64,000 bases of DNA from Streptococcus parasanguinis (GCF_018499505.1 NZ_JAHDAC010000002.1:1-64000), one strand, 5' to 3'; shown: positions 9,597-18,859, numbered from the stretch's first letter. Notes: generated by a model not told the origin, from the sequence alone. A program made the numbers and translations.

Positions 9597-10382
9597 ATGA
9601 CAAAACACATTCAATGGGACGGACAACTTTCACAAGAAGGATTTGATATTCTTAAAGGAGAGGGTGGTTGTATCGTCTGCCCTACCAAAGTTGGCTACAT
9701 CATCATGACCAGTGACAAGGCTGGATTGGAACGAAAATTCGAAGCCAAAGAACGCAACCGCAACAAACCTGGTGTGGTTCTTTGCGGAAGCATGGATGAA
9801 CTTCGTGCCCTTGCGCAATTGAATCCTGAAATTGAAGCCTTCTACCAAAAACATTGGGATGAAGATATCTTGCTTGGTTGTATACTTCCTTGGCGTGAAG
9901 ATGCGTATGCAAAATTGCAAGCATTTGGAGATGGACGTGAAGAACTTATGACAGACGTTCGTGGAACTTCATGCTTTGTCATCAAATTTGGTAAAGCTGG
10001 TGAGCAAATCGCCAAAGAAATGTGGGAAAAAGAAGGCAAGATGGTTTACGCTTCTTCAGCCAACCCTTCCGGTAAAGGAAACCGCGGGAAGGTCGAAGGA
10101 ATTGGTGAGCGCATCGAAGGTGCCGTGGACTTGGTTATCGAAGCCGATGATTATGTAGCTTCTATCCAACCAGACAAGACCATTGAAACGCGCTATGAAC
10201 AAGGTGTGATGGTCTCTATGGTAGATGCGGAAGGAAAACTCATCCCAGAACAAGGAGCAGGTAGCCGTTCTGTCAATACTTGTCCAGTTGTCATCCGTAA
10301 GGGATTGGATATTGATAAGATCATGATGCACTTATCTGATCATTTCAACTCTTGGAACTATCGCCAAGGGGAATACTATTAA
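9597..10382 (+). CDS. Sua5/YciO/YrdC-family protein
   Basis: The 261-residue protein has a YrdC-type RNA/nucleotide-binding fold. Relatives make threonylcarbamoyl-adenylate for tRNA t6A, but several paralogues have unclear roles. The N-terminal nucleotide motif reads PTKVGYII rather than the usual PTDTVYGL, and a lysine/arginine block KERNRNKP is followed much later by the conserved SSANPSG (near residue 156). A C-terminal extension of about 60 residues follows the YrdC core. These differences favour a YciO-like paralogue over the essential TsaC. It has its own promoter with a CodY box and a terminator. Confidence 0.75.
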   Translation: MTKHIQWDGQLSQEGFDILKGEGGCIVCPTKVGYIIMTSDKAGLERKFEAKERNRNKPGVVLCGSMDELRALAQLNPEIEAFYQKHWDEDILLGCILPWREDAYAKLQAFGDGREELMTDVRGTSCFVIKFGKAGEQIAKEMWEKEGKMVYASSANPSGKGNRGKVEGIGERIEGAVDLVIEADDYVASIQPDKTIETRYEQGVMVSMVDAEGKLIPEQGAGSRSVNTCPVVIRKGLDIDKIMMHLSDHFNSWNYRQGEYY

Positions 10383-10389
10383 GAAACAG

Positions 10390-10419
10390 AAAAAAGCATT
10401 CCATTTGGAATGCTTTTTT
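10390..10419 (+). terminator. Intrinsic terminator after the YciO/Sua5-family gene
   Basis: A perfect 14-pair stem (AAAAAAGCATTCCA with TGGAATGCTTTTTT) with a two-base loop lies 7 bases after the stop codon; the A and T runs make it functional in either direction. Confidence 0.9.
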
Positions 10420-10435
10420 GTGAAAGGTTAAAAGA

Positions 10436-10444
10436 TGGTATAAT
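10436..10444 (+). promoter_or_regulatory. Extended -10 promoter of the tandem paralogue pair
   Basis: TGGTATAAT is an extended -10 with a perfect TATAAT at 10439-10444. It lies about 37 bases before the first paralogue and shortly after the previous terminator, so the pair forms its own transcription unit. Confidence 0.6.
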
Positions 10445-10480
10445 AGAGTCAAACGATGTTCCATTAGAAGAGGAGTTAGT

Positions 10481-10846
10481 ATGGTCTCCAGAAAAGCATT
10501 TATCGATAAAGCCAATCAGGAAGGTTTTTCCTTCAACATCCAAATCCCATGGTGGACGTACAATAACTTCAAGTCATTAGTTTGGAGAAAAAGGCTCTCT
10601 GAGGAGCAACTCTATCAGATCTTTCTTTCACTTTGTAGAGAGGTAGAAGGCCGGCAAATGCAGGTAGTAGAGGATAAGAGGAAGTATCAGACCGGATTTT
10701 ATGTAGTCGCATCAAATGGTCGCGAATTTCGCTTTGAGTTTGCTTTTAAAAAGAACCAACAACTTAGAGTTTATAATCTCTTTGAGACCGTCAATGGTCG
10801 TAAGAAACTCACCCTGATGGATCTGCTTGACTACATAATGGATTGA
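10481..10846 (+). CDS. Uncharacterised protein, paralogue A of a tandem pair
   Basis: A 121-residue basic soluble protein with no signal peptide or membrane segment, and a function I do not recognise. It aligns along its length with the next gene: shared blocks are NQEGFSF, IP, SLV, RxRxSEExLYQ, NGREFRFEF and ETVNGR. The alternation of aromatic and charged residues in the C-terminal half suggests a beta-rich fold. GAGGAG precedes the ATG. It is bracketed by a promoter with a perfect -10 and the next paralogue, whose start lies 57 bases downstream. No toxin, nuclease or phage motif is visible. Confidence 0.75.
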   Translation: MVSRKAFIDKANQEGFSFNIQIPWWTYNNFKSLVWRKRLSEEQLYQIFLSLCREVEGRQMQVVEDKRKYQTGFYVVASNGREFRFEFAFKKNQQLRVYNLFETVNGRKKLTLMDLLDYIMD

Positions 10847-10902
10847 CTGTGTATAGAAACAATAAGGGTTCACTAAAGATTGATAAAAGAAAGAGTAGTT
10901 CT

Positions 10903-11313
10903 ATGATTTCAAGAGATGCATTTTTAGAAAGAATCAATCAGGAGGGCTTCTCATTTAGCATTGAAATCCCGCGCAGAAATTTTTCGGATTTTACATCATT
11001 AGTTCGGAGGAGAAGAATTTCAGAAGAAGACCTCTATCAGCTGTTTTATAACTATTGTCAGGAGCTAGAAAACTGTCTAAAAGAAACAGGAGATAAGCGT
11101 CGCTTGCTCTTCAATAAGTTTCCAGTTAGCCCCGTTCATGATAAATATAAAACGAAATTTGATACAGTGGCACCCAACGGACGCGAATTCCGCTTTGAGT
11201 TTGTCTTCAGTAACGACAATCGTTTAAAAGTTTATCATCTTATCGAAACGGTTAATGGTCGTAGGAAAAAAACTCCGATGGAAATACTGATGGACTTGGT
11301 TGACGCCTTATAA
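10903..11313 (+). CDS. Uncharacterised protein, paralogue B of a tandem pair
   Basis: A 136-residue relative of the preceding gene. The start was placed at the ATG giving MISRDAFLERINQEGFSF because it aligns with MVSRKAFIDKANQEGFSF at the start of paralogue A; an upstream in-frame TTG at 10843 would add 20 unaligned residues. It differs by an insertion of about 14 residues in the middle (around KFPVSPVHDKY). The pair looks like a local duplication followed by divergence. Function unknown. A bidirectional terminator shared with plsY follows. Confidence 0.72.
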   Translation: MISRDAFLERINQEGFSFSIEIPRRNFSDFTSLVRRRRISEEDLYQLFYNYCQELENCLKETGDKRRLLFNKFPVSPVHDKYKTKFDTVAPNGREFRFEFVFSNDNRLKVYHLIETVNGRRKKTPMEILMDLVDAL

Positions 11314-11348
11314 TGCGTATCTGTTCAAGAATAAAAATGTAGCCCAAT

Positions 11349-11381
11349 AAAAAAAACTAGAGTATGCGCTCTAGTTTTTTG
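11349..11381. terminator. Bidirectional terminator between paralogue B and plsY
   Basis: AAAAAACTAGAG pairs with CTCTAGTTTTTT around a short loop. The plsY stop codon lies within the right arm, so the last plsY codons are part of the hairpin. Confidence 0.88.
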
Positions 11382-12015
11382 GTTGTTGATGGGTGATGTT
11401 CTTTCCCCAAGGGATGAGATTTTCTTTTTTCTCTTTGATCCGTTGGATATTGTCCTTGTGACGAAGAATGATCAAGGTTGCTAGGGCCAAGACAATGACT
11501 GTAAAAAGCGGATCATAGCTGTGCAAGATCCATCCAGTCAAAGGAAGAAGGAGGACCGAAAGAATGGCGAGTAGCGCAACGGTAACACTCGAAAACGAAA
11601 TCATACTGGTTAAATAAAGGCTGGCTACAAAATAAACTGCTAAAATGAGTAGCAGGATAGGCGAGAAACCAAGTAAGACACCAGCACTCGTCGCCACTGC
11701 CTTTCCACCCTTAAATCCAGCAAAAATTGGGAAAGTGTGCCCCAAAACGGCTAAGAGACCAAAGACCATCGGCGAGATCCCCTGAATTCCAAAGAAAGTC
11801 GGAAGGAGAACGGCCAAAGTTCCTTTCAAGAAATCAATCGCAAAGACAATGATCCCAGCTTTCTTCCCTAAAATCCGAAAGGTATTGGTCGTTCCAGTAT
11901 TGCCCGAGCCATGTTCCCGTAAATTAATATGGAAAAAGATTTTCCCAATCCATAATCCCGAAGGAATGGAGCCTAACAGATAGGCTAAAATTAAAACACT
12001 TATTTCTTTTATCAT
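11371..12015 (-). CDS. plsY: Acyl-phosphate:glycerol-3-phosphate acyltransferase PlsY
   Basis: PlsY transfers the acyl group of acyl-phosphate to glycerol-3-phosphate, the first step of membrane phospholipid synthesis in Gram-positive bacteria. The 214-residue integral membrane protein has about five hydrophobic segments and the conserved loops [10 protein letters not shown] (about residues 17-26), [12 protein letters not shown] (about 34-45) and [18 protein letters not shown] (about 92-109). The next gene, parE, is divergent; plsY beside parE is common in streptococci. Its 3' end overlaps the terminator hairpin shared with the facing gene pair. Confidence 0.96.
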   Translation of the reverse strand: MIKEISVLILAYLLGSIPSGLWIGKIFFHINLREHGSGNTGTTNTFRILGKKAGIIVFAIDFLKGTLAVLLPTFFGIQGISPMVFGLLAVLGHTFPIFAGFKGGKAVATSAGVLLGFSPILLLILAVYFVASLYLTSMISFSSVTVALLAILSVLLLPLTGWILHSYDPLFTVIVLALATLIILRHKDNIQRIKEKKENLIPWGKNITHQQPKN

Positions 12016-12144
12016 ACTCTCATTATATCAAAAAGCCATCGATAGAAAAAGCAATTTCTGGAGTTCAAGTGTGACATCTGAAGAAAGTGTCCAGCTAGCA
12101 TTTTTTACTGAGATATAGAAATCTCCATATAAAGAGAAAAAATT

Positions 12145-12173
12145 TTGCAAAATTTCCTAAAAAACTGTAATAT
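12145..12173 (+). promoter_or_regulatory. Promoter of parE
   Basis: TTGCAA at 12145-12150, a 17-base spacer and TAATAT at 12168-12173. It lies in the parE/plsY divergent region, about 30 bases before the GTG start. Confidence 0.6.
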
Positions 12174-12202
12174 AGAAAAGATGAACAAACAGGAGGTTCC
12201 TT

Positions 12203-14152
12203 GTGGCAAAAAAGGAAATCAATATTAATAATTATAATGACGATGCCATTCAGGTACTAGAAGGGTTGGATGCAGTCCGTAAACGTCCAGGGATGTATAT
12301 CGGATCGACCGACGGAAATGGCTTGCATCACATGGTCTGGGAGATCGTGGATAATGCGGTCGATGAAGCCTTGTCTGGCTTTGGATCACAAATCGATGTC
12401 ACGATTAATAAAGATGGTTCTCTATCGGTAGAAGACCAGGGACGTGGAATGCCGACAGGGATGCATGCTATGGGTAAACCAACCGTTGAGGTCATCTTTA
12501 CGGTCCTCCACGCCGGAGGGAAGTTTGGTCAAGGCGGCTATAAGACATCTGGAGGTCTTCACGGAGTGGGATCTTCTGTCGTCAATGCCCTTTCTAGCTG
12601 GCTAGAGGTAGAAATTACTCGTGATGGAGCTGTCTACAAGCAACGTTTTGAAGATGGTGGGAAGCCTGTTACCACTCTTGAAAAGATTGGGTCGGCTCCT
12701 AAGTCTAAGACGGGAACTAAGGTTACCTTCATGCCGGATCCAACCATCTTCTCAACGACCGATTTCAAGTTTAATACCATCGCAGAACGGATCAAAGAAT
12801 CAGCCTTCTTGCTGAAGGACGTGACGCTGACGCTGACCGATCTCCGTAAGGAAGAAGATAACCATGTGGCCTTTCATTATGAAAATGGTGTCCAAGATTT
12901 CGTAGAGTACTTGAACGAAGACAAGGAAACTTTGACACCTGTTCTCTACTTTAGTGGCGAATCAGATGGTTTTCAGGTAGAAGTGGCCATGCAATACAAT
13001 GATGGCTACTCAGATAATATCTTGTCCTTCGTTAATAATGTCCGCACTAAAGATGGGGGAACCCACGAGACAGGTCTGAAGACAGCCATTACCAAGGCTA
13101 TGAACGACTATGCAAGAAAGACAGGGCTCCTCAAAGAAAAAGACAAGAATCTGGAAGGATCAGACTACCGCGAAGGTTTGTCTGCTGTTCTCTCGATCTT
13201 GGTTCCAGAGGCCCATTTGCAGTTTGAAGGACAAACCAAAGACAAATTAGGAAGTCCCTTGGCTCGTCCAGTCGTCGATAGCATTGTTTCTGATAAATTG
13301 ACCTTCTTCCTCATGGAAAATGGGGAGTTAGCCTCTAATCTCATTCGTAAGGCTATTAAAGCCAGGGATGCGCGTGAAGCCGCTCGAAAAGCGCGGGATG
13401 AAAGCCGAAATGGCAAGAAGAGCAAAAAGGACAAGGGACTTTTGTCTGGTAAATTGACACCAGCCCAGTCTAAAAATCCTAAGAAAAACGAACTCTATCT
13501 GGTCGAAGGAGACTCAGCCGGCGGTTCTGCCAAACAAGGACGGGACCGGAAGTTCCAAGCGATTCTTCCCCTTCGTGGGAAGGTTCTTAATACTGAGAAG
13601 GCCAATATGAGTGATATCCTCAAGAACGAGGAAATCAACACCATGATTTACACCATCGGTGCTGGCGTTGGGGCAGATTTCTCAGTGGAAGATGCCAACT
13701 ACGATAAGATCATCATCATGACCGATGCGGATACGGATGGTGCCCACATTCAAACCTTGCTCCTAACTTTCTTCTATCGCTATATGCGCCCTTTGGTAGA
13801 AGCAGGGCATGTCTATATTGCACTTCCTCCTCTTTATAAGATGTCGAAAGGTAAAGGCAAGAAAGAAGAAGTAGCTTATGCTTGGACAGATAGCGAATTA
13901 GAAGAGTTGCGTCGGACCTTTGGTCGTGGAGCAACCCTTCAACGTTACAAAGGGTTGGGGGAAATGAATGCGGACCAGCTTTGGGAAACCACCATGAACC
14001 CAGAAACCCGTACCCTGATCCGTGTTACCATTGATGACTTGGCGCGTGCAGAACGCCGTGTCTCTGTCCTCATGGGCGATAAGGCAGCCCCTCGTCGCCA
14101 ATGGATTGAAGATAACGTTAAGTTTACCTTAGAAGAGAATACAATTTTTTAA
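12203..14152 (+). CDS. parE: DNA topoisomerase IV subunit B
   Basis: ParE provides the ATPase of topoisomerase IV, which unlinks daughter chromosomes. The 649 residues include the GHKL ATP-binding motifs (EIVDNAVDEA near residue 47, DQGRGMP near 78, GLHGVGSSVVNAL near 118) and the TOPRIM metal motifs EGDSAGGSA (about 435-443) and DADTDGAHI (about 511-519). The start is GTG, supported by a perfect AGGAGG seven bases upstream. Unusually, parC is not directly adjacent: an aminoglycoside nucleotidyltransferase-like gene lies between. Confidence 0.97.
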   Translation: MAKKEININNYNDDAIQVLEGLDAVRKRPGMYIGSTDGNGLHHMVWEIVDNAVDEALSGFGSQIDVTINKDGSLSVEDQGRGMPTGMHAMGKPTVEVIFTVLHAGGKFGQGGYKTSGGLHGVGSSVVNALSSWLEVEITRDGAVYKQRFEDGGKPVTTLEKIGSAPKSKTGTKVTFMPDPTIFSTTDFKFNTIAERIKESAFLLKDVTLTLTDLRKEEDNHVAFHYENGVQDFVEYLNEDKETLTPVLYFSGESDGFQVEVAMQYNDGYSDNILSFVNNVRTKDGGTHETGLKTAITKAMNDYARKTGLLKEKDKNLEGSDYREGLSAVLSILVPEAHLQFEGQTKDKLGSPLARPVVDSIVSDKLTFFLMENGELASNLIRKAIKARDAREAARKARDESRNGKKSKKDKGLLSGKLTPAQSKNPKKNELYLVEGDSAGGSAKQGRDRKFQAILPLRGKVLNTEKANMSDILKNEEINTMIYTIGAGVGADFSVEDANYDKIIIMTDADTDGAHIQTLLLTFFYRYMRPLVEAGHVYIALPPLYKMSKGKGKKEEVAYAWTDSELEELRRTFGRGATLQRYKGLGEMNADQLWETTMNPETRTLIRVTIDDLARAERRVSVLMGDKAAPRRQWIEDNVKFTLEENTIF

Positions 14153-14207
14153 TCACTTTCTACTATAAAGTAAATAAGCTGGGATGTAGAAATGGTAAGG
14201 AATCGAC

Positions 14208-15026
14208 ATGAGAACTGAAAATGAACTGATGAATCTGATTTTGCAGATAGCTGATTCTATAGAAGTAGAAGCAATTGCCTTATCCGGATCACGAACCAAT
14301 CCTCAGGGCCCCAAAGACGAGTTTCAAGATTATGATGTGGTCTATATAGTTGATGATCTGGAAGACCTGATTTCAGATTTATCCTGGTTGGATCAGTACG
14401 GAAATCGACTCATCGAACAGCACAACCGACTGGGACATCGTCGTCTGTATCTCATGCTCTTTGAAGACGGCAACCGTATCGATTTGACCCTCTGTCCCAA
14501 GGAGTATATCCAAGAGTGGGTGGACAGCGAAGCAAATTTTGAAGTTATAAAGGACGACAAAGGCTTGTTTGAAGCCTATCAGCCTAATTCCAAGCGCTAT
14601 TGGACCTGTCCACCTACTGAAGAGGAATTTGCAGCTGCCTGCAATGAATTTTGGTGGGTATCGGCCTATGTCGTAAAGGCCATTCGAAGAAATCAGCTTA
14701 TTTATGCGACCGACCACCTCTATGGCATTTGTCAGCAAGAATTGCTTAAGGTCTTAGCTTGGCAGGTGAAAAGCGATAGGGGAATAGTTGATATCGGAAA
14801 AAACTACAAGTACCTCTTCCAGTATCTACCAGCCGGGCAAGAGAAGGAGTTCTCAGCTTTGCTTGATTTATCTAGTTTCGATAAAATCATTCAGTCTTTA
14901 TTTGCTACCATGGGGCTATTCAATCGAGAAGCTCAAATTCTGGCCAAAAAGATGGGGTTTGCTTACGATAAGGAAGTGGCTGAGAAAATGATTTCTTATG
15001 CTAAAGAGAAACTTTCTAATCGTTAA
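14208..15026 (+). CDS. Aminoglycoside 6-adenylyltransferase-like protein (AadK/AadE family)
   Basis: The family transfers AMP from ATP to the 6-hydroxyl of streptomycin, giving resistance. The 272-residue protein has the nucleotidyltransferase core GSRTNPQ (about residues 26-32) followed by QDYDVVYIVDD (about 41-51) with the metal-binding acidic pair, a third acidic residue in RIDLTL (about 93-98), and the helical C-terminal half of the family (FWWVSAYVVKAI near 146). It begins 55 bases after parE and ends about 170 before parC; no IS or resistance-transposon sequence flanks it. The family is clear, but whether it modifies streptomycin is not shown. Confidence 0.85.
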   Translation: MRTENELMNLILQIADSIEVEAIALSGSRTNPQGPKDEFQDYDVVYIVDDLEDLISDLSWLDQYGNRLIEQHNRLGHRRLYLMLFEDGNRIDLTLCPKEYIQEWVDSEANFEVIKDDKGLFEAYQPNSKRYWTCPPTEEEFAAACNEFWWVSAYVVKAIRRNQLIYATDHLYGICQQELLKVLAWQVKSDRGIVDIGKNYKYLFQYLPAGQEKEFSALLDLSSFDKIIQSLFATMGLFNREAQILAKKMGFAYDKEVAEKMISYAKEKLSNR

Positions 15027-15199
15027 TGAATCTATTTTAAACTAAAAAAAGGATCCTTTGGTTGCTTGTGGTAACCGATTGCCTTTTTCTACAAAAGACT
15101 ACTCAACATTCTTTGAAAGGAGTTGAACACGCCCTAAGTGCTGTGTGAAATAGATAAATTTTCTATTTTCCTTTGCATTTTGCGGGTGTTGTACCCTAT

Positions 15200-17653
15200 A
15201 TGAGTAATATTCAAAATATGTCCTTGGAGGACATCATGGGGGAGCGCTTTGGTCGCTACTCCAAATACATTATTCAAGAACGGGCTCTTCCTGATATTCG
15301 GGATGGCTTGAAACCTGTTCAACGGCGGATTCTTTATTCTATGAATAAGGACGGGAATACCCATGACAAGGGCTACCGCAAGTCTGCCAAGTCTGTCGGT
15401 AACATCATGGGGAATTTCCACCCTCATGGGGATTCTTCTATCTATGATGCCATGGTCCGCATGTCTCAGGACTGGAAGAACCGCGAGATTCTTGTTGAAA
15501 TGCACGGAAACAATGGTTCCATGGACGGTGATCCACCAGCGGCCATGCGTTATACCGAGGCGCGTTTGTCTGAAATTGCTGGCTATCTTTTGCAAGATAT
15601 CGAAAAGAACACAGTGCCATTTGCCTGGAACTTTGACGATACAGAAAAAGAGCCAACTGTTTTACCAGCCGCTTTTCCAAACCTCTTGGTCAATGGAGCT
15701 ACAGGGATTTCAGCTGGTTATGCGACTGATATTCCGCCACATAATCTTGCTGAAGTCATCGATGCCGTGGTCTACATGATCGACCATCCATCTGCCAAGG
15801 TAGACAAACTCATGGAGTTTTTACCTGGACCTGATTTCCCAACGGGTGCCATTATCCAAGGGCGTGATGAGATCAAGAAAGCCTATGAAACTGGTAAGGG
15901 CCGGGTAGTTGTCCGCTCTAAAACAGAGATTGAGCAGCTCAAAGGTGGCAAGCAGCAAATCGTGGTTACCGAGATCCCTTATGAGATCAACAAGGCTGTT
16001 TTGGTCAAGAAGATCGACGATGTCCGTGTCAACAATAAGGTAGCTGGTATCGCAGAAGTTCGGGATGAGTCTGACCGAGATGGTCTTCGCATTGCGATTG
16101 AGTTGAAGAAAGATGCCAATGCAGATTTGATTTTGAACTACTTGTTCAAGTATACTGACTTGCAGGTCAACTACAACTTCAATATGGTGGCAATTGACAA
16201 CTACACACCACGTCAGGTGGGGATTGTGCCAATCCTGTCTAGCTACATTGCTCACCGTCGGGATATCATTGTCGCTCGCTCACGCTTTGATAAGGAAAAG
16301 GCAGAACGACGCCTCCACATCGTAGAGGGCTTGATCCGCGTCATTTCCATTCTCGATGAGGTCATTGCCTTGATTCGTGCGTCAGATAATAAGGCAGATG
16401 CTAAGGAAAACCTCAAGGTCAGCTACGATTTCACGGAAGAACAAGCAGAAGCTATTGTTACCTTGCAATTGTACCGCTTGACCAATACCGATATCGTGAC
16501 CTTGGAAGAAGAGCATGCCAGTCTCAAGGAGCAAATCGCGACCTTGGCAGCCATCATTGGGGATGAACGGACCATGTTCAACCTCATGAAGAAAGAGTTG
16601 CGTGAAGTCAAGAAGCTCTTTGGGAATCCCCGTCGCAGTGAATTGCAAGACACTGCTAAAACAATCGAGATTGATACAGCCAGTCTGATTGTTGAAGAGG
16701 AAACCTTCGTCAGCGTAACCCGTGCTGGATATATCAAACGGACCTCGCCTCGTTCTTTCAATGCGTCAACACTGGAAGAAGTCGGTAAGCGAGACGATGA
16801 CGAGTTGATTTTCGTAGAGCCTGCTAAGACCACTCAGCACCTCTTACTCTTTACCAACTTGGGGAATGCCATTTATCGACCGATTCACGAATTGACAGAT
16901 ACCAAGTGGAAGGATATCGGAGAGCACCTTAGTCAAACCTTGACCAATTTCGAGCAAGAGGAAGAAATTCTCTTTGCGGAGATTGTGGATCAGTTTGAGG
17001 GAGTAACCTACTTTGCGGCAACTCAACAAGGACAAATCAAGCGTTTTGAACGCAAGGAATTGAGCCCATGGCGGACTTATCGTTCTAAATCGACTAAGTA
17101 TGCTAAGCTAAAAGATCAAGACGACCGTATCGTAGCAGTTTCACCAGTTGTCCTTGAAGATATCATGATCATTACTAAAAATGGTTATGGCTTGTGCTTC
17201 AATATTGAAGAGGTCCCTGTCGTAGGAGCCAAAGCAGCAGGGGTCAAAGCCATTAACCTGAAAGACGGAGATCAAGTTGCTGCCGCCTTTAAGTCGACGA
17301 CTCCAAGCATGTACATTCTGACTCAACGAGGCAGTCTCAAACGGATGTTACAAGACGATATTCCTGTGACCAGTCGGGCTAAACGGGGACTACAGGTCTT
17401 GCGTGAGTTGAAAAATAAACCACATCGCGTCTTCAAGGCAGGTCCAGTCTTCACTGACCAGGGAGATTTTGATCTCTTTACGAGCCAAGAAGAAGTGGCA
17501 GAACAAGATCAAATCCTTCAGATCACTTCCACAACAGGTCAGGTGACAGAAGTTGATTTGACACAATTAAGCATTTCTGAAAGAACAAGCAATGGATCCT
17601 TTGTCAACGATACCATTTCGGATCAAGAAGTTTTTTCAGCTACTATCAAATAA
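15200..17653 (+). CDS. parC: DNA topoisomerase IV subunit A
   Basis: ParC is the DNA-cleaving subunit of topoisomerase IV. With the ATG giving MSNIQNMSLEDIMGERFG the protein is 817 residues; an upstream in-frame TTG at 15173 is less likely because homologues start at MSNIQ. The catalytic tyrosine is Tyr118 in AMRYTEAR. The quinolone-determining positions are Ser79 and Asp83 in [10 protein letters not shown], the fluoroquinolone-susceptible form. A C-terminal beta-propeller domain follows from about residue 490. It is separated from parE by the adenylyltransferase-like gene and followed by ilvE with its own promoter. Confidence 0.97.
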   Translation: MSNIQNMSLEDIMGERFGRYSKYIIQERALPDIRDGLKPVQRRILYSMNKDGNTHDKGYRKSAKSVGNIMGNFHPHGDSSIYDAMVRMSQDWKNREILVEMHGNNGSMDGDPPAAMRYTEARLSEIAGYLLQDIEKNTVPFAWNFDDTEKEPTVLPAAFPNLLVNGATGISAGYATDIPPHNLAEVIDAVVYMIDHPSAKVDKLMEFLPGPDFPTGAIIQGRDEIKKAYETGKGRVVVRSKTEIEQLKGGKQQIVVTEIPYEINKAVLVKKIDDVRVNNKVAGIAEVRDESDRDGLRIAIELKKDANADLILNYLFKYTDLQVNYNFNMVAIDNYTPRQVGIVPILSSYIAHRRDIIVARSRFDKEKAERRLHIVEGLIRVISILDEVIALIRASDNKADAKENLKVSYDFTEEQAEAIVTLQLYRLTNTDIVTLEEEHASLKEQIATLAAIIGDERTMFNLMKKELREVKKLFGNPRRSELQDTAKTIEIDTASLIVEEETFVSVTRAGYIKRTSPRSFNASTLEEVGKRDDDELIFVEPAKTTQHLLLFTNLGNAIYRPIHELTDTKWKDIGEHLSQTLTNFEQEEEILFAEIVDQFEGVTYFAATQQGQIKRFERKELSPWRTYRSKSTKYAKLKDQDDRIVAVSPVVLEDIMIITKNGYGLCFNIEEVPVVGAKAAGVKAINLKDGDQVAAAFKSTTPSMYILTQRGSLKRMLQDDIPVTSRAKRGLQVLRELKNKPHRVFKAGPVFTDQGDFDLFTSQEEVAEQDQILQITSTTGQVTEVDLTQLSISERTSNGSFVNDTISDQEVFSATIK

Positions 17654-17697
17654 AAGAAATCGTCGGTCCATTCTAGGACTGACTTTCTTTGAAAATA

Positions 17698-17712
17698 AAT
17701 TTTCTGAAAATT
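17698..17712 (+). promoter_or_regulatory. CodY operator of ilvE
   Basis: AATTTTCTGAAAATT is a 15 of 15 match to the CodY consensus AATTTTCWGAAAATT. It ends 11 bases before the -35, the same spacing as the weaker box before the leu leader. Confidence 0.85.
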
Positions 17713-17723
17713 GAAAATTTCGC

Positions 17724-17751
17724 TTGAAATTCTCATGAAATGGTGTACAAT
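17724..17751 (+). promoter_or_regulatory. Promoter of ilvE
   Basis: TTGAAA at 17724-17729, a 16-base spacer and TACAAT at 17746-17751. Transcription would start near 17758, about 70 bases before the ATG. Confidence 0.7.
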
Positions 17752-17828
17752 AGTGTACATAGATTGAGAAACTGAATCGACCTGTATCAGATCGACTAGG
17801 AATAGAAAGAATTAAAAGGAGCACTATC

Positions 17829-18851
17829 ATGACAGTATCACTTGATTGGGAAAACCTTGGCTTTTCATATATGAAATTACCTTATCGCTATTTGGCACAT
17901 TATCGCAATGGATCTTGGGAAAAAGGGGAATTGACAGAAGATGCGACCTTGCATTTGTCCGAATCTTCTCCAAGTTTGCATTACGGTCAGCAAGCCTTTG
18001 AAGGGTTGAAAGCCTACCGTACAAAAGATGGAAGCGTCCAATTGTTCCGTCCAGATCAAAATGCTAAACGTTTGCAACGCACGGCTGATCGCTTGCTCAT
18101 GCCACAAGTACCAGTGGATATGTTTGTCAATGCTTGTAAGGCAGTGGTAAAAGCCAATGAAGAGTATGTTCCACCATATGGTACTGGAGCTACCCTTTAC
18201 CTTCGCCCACTTTTGATTGGGGTTGGTGATATTATTGGTGTGCATCCAGCAGATGAGTATATCTTTACCATCTTTGCCATGCCTGTCGGTAACTACTTTA
18301 AAGGTGGTTTGGTTCCAACGAACTTCTTGATTCAAGATGAGTATGACCGTGCTGCACCACATGGTACTGGAGCTGCAAAAGTTGGTGGGAACTATGCAGC
18401 TAGTATGTTGCCAGGTAAGATTGCGCATGATCGTAACTTCTCTGACGTGATTTACCTCGATCCAGCGACTCACACCAAGATTGAAGAAGTTGGTTCTGCA
18501 AACTTCTTTGGTATCACTGCTAATAACGAATTTGTGACCCCATTGAGTCCGTCTATTTTGCCATCTATCACCAAGTACTCTTTGCTTTACTTGGCAGAAC
18601 ACCGTCTTGGTATGACACCAATTGAAGGGGATGTCTTTATCAATGACTTGGATCGCTTTGTAGAAGCAGGAGCTTGTGGTACCGCAGCTGTCATCTCTCC
18701 AATCGGAGGCGTTCAACACGGTGATGACTTCCATGTCTTCTATTCTGAAACAGAAGTAGGTCCTATCACACGGAAGCTCTATGACGAGTTGACCGGTATC
18801 CAATTTGGTGATGTCGAAGCGCCAGAAGGATGGATTGTCAAAGTTGATTAA
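17829..18851 (+). CDS. ilvE: Branched-chain amino acid aminotransferase
   Basis: IlvE is the PLP enzyme that interconverts leucine, isoleucine and valine with their 2-oxoacids, so it completes the leucine pathway encoded at 4597-9498. The 340 residues are typical of the fold-type IV enzyme. The PLP lysine lies in GTGAAKVGGNYAAS (about residues 180-193), with the phosphate-binding and family-signature segments in the C-terminal half (EVGSANFFGI and ACGTAAVISPIGG). AAAGGAG precedes the ATG. A perfect CodY box and a good promoter lie directly upstream. Confidence 0.97.
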   Translation: MTVSLDWENLGFSYMKLPYRYLAHYRNGSWEKGELTEDATLHLSESSPSLHYGQQAFEGLKAYRTKDGSVQLFRPDQNAKRLQRTADRLLMPQVPVDMFVNACKAVVKANEEYVPPYGTGATLYLRPLLIGVGDIIGVHPADEYIFTIFAMPVGNYFKGGLVPTNFLIQDEYDRAAPHGTGAAKVGGNYAASMLPGKIAHDRNFSDVIYLDPATHTKIEEVGSANFFGITANNEFVTPLSPSILPSITKYSLLYLAEHRLGMTPIEGDVFINDLDRFVEAGACGTAAVISPIGGVQHGDDFHVFYSETEVGPITRKLYDELTGIQFGDVEAPEGWIVKVD

Positions 18852-18859
18852 ACCTATAG

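Noticed and set aside
17734..17766. Ten-codon frame just before ilvE as a leader peptide
   Set aside because: It overlaps the promoter -10 and would not be in the transcript, and it has no Leu, Ile or Val run.
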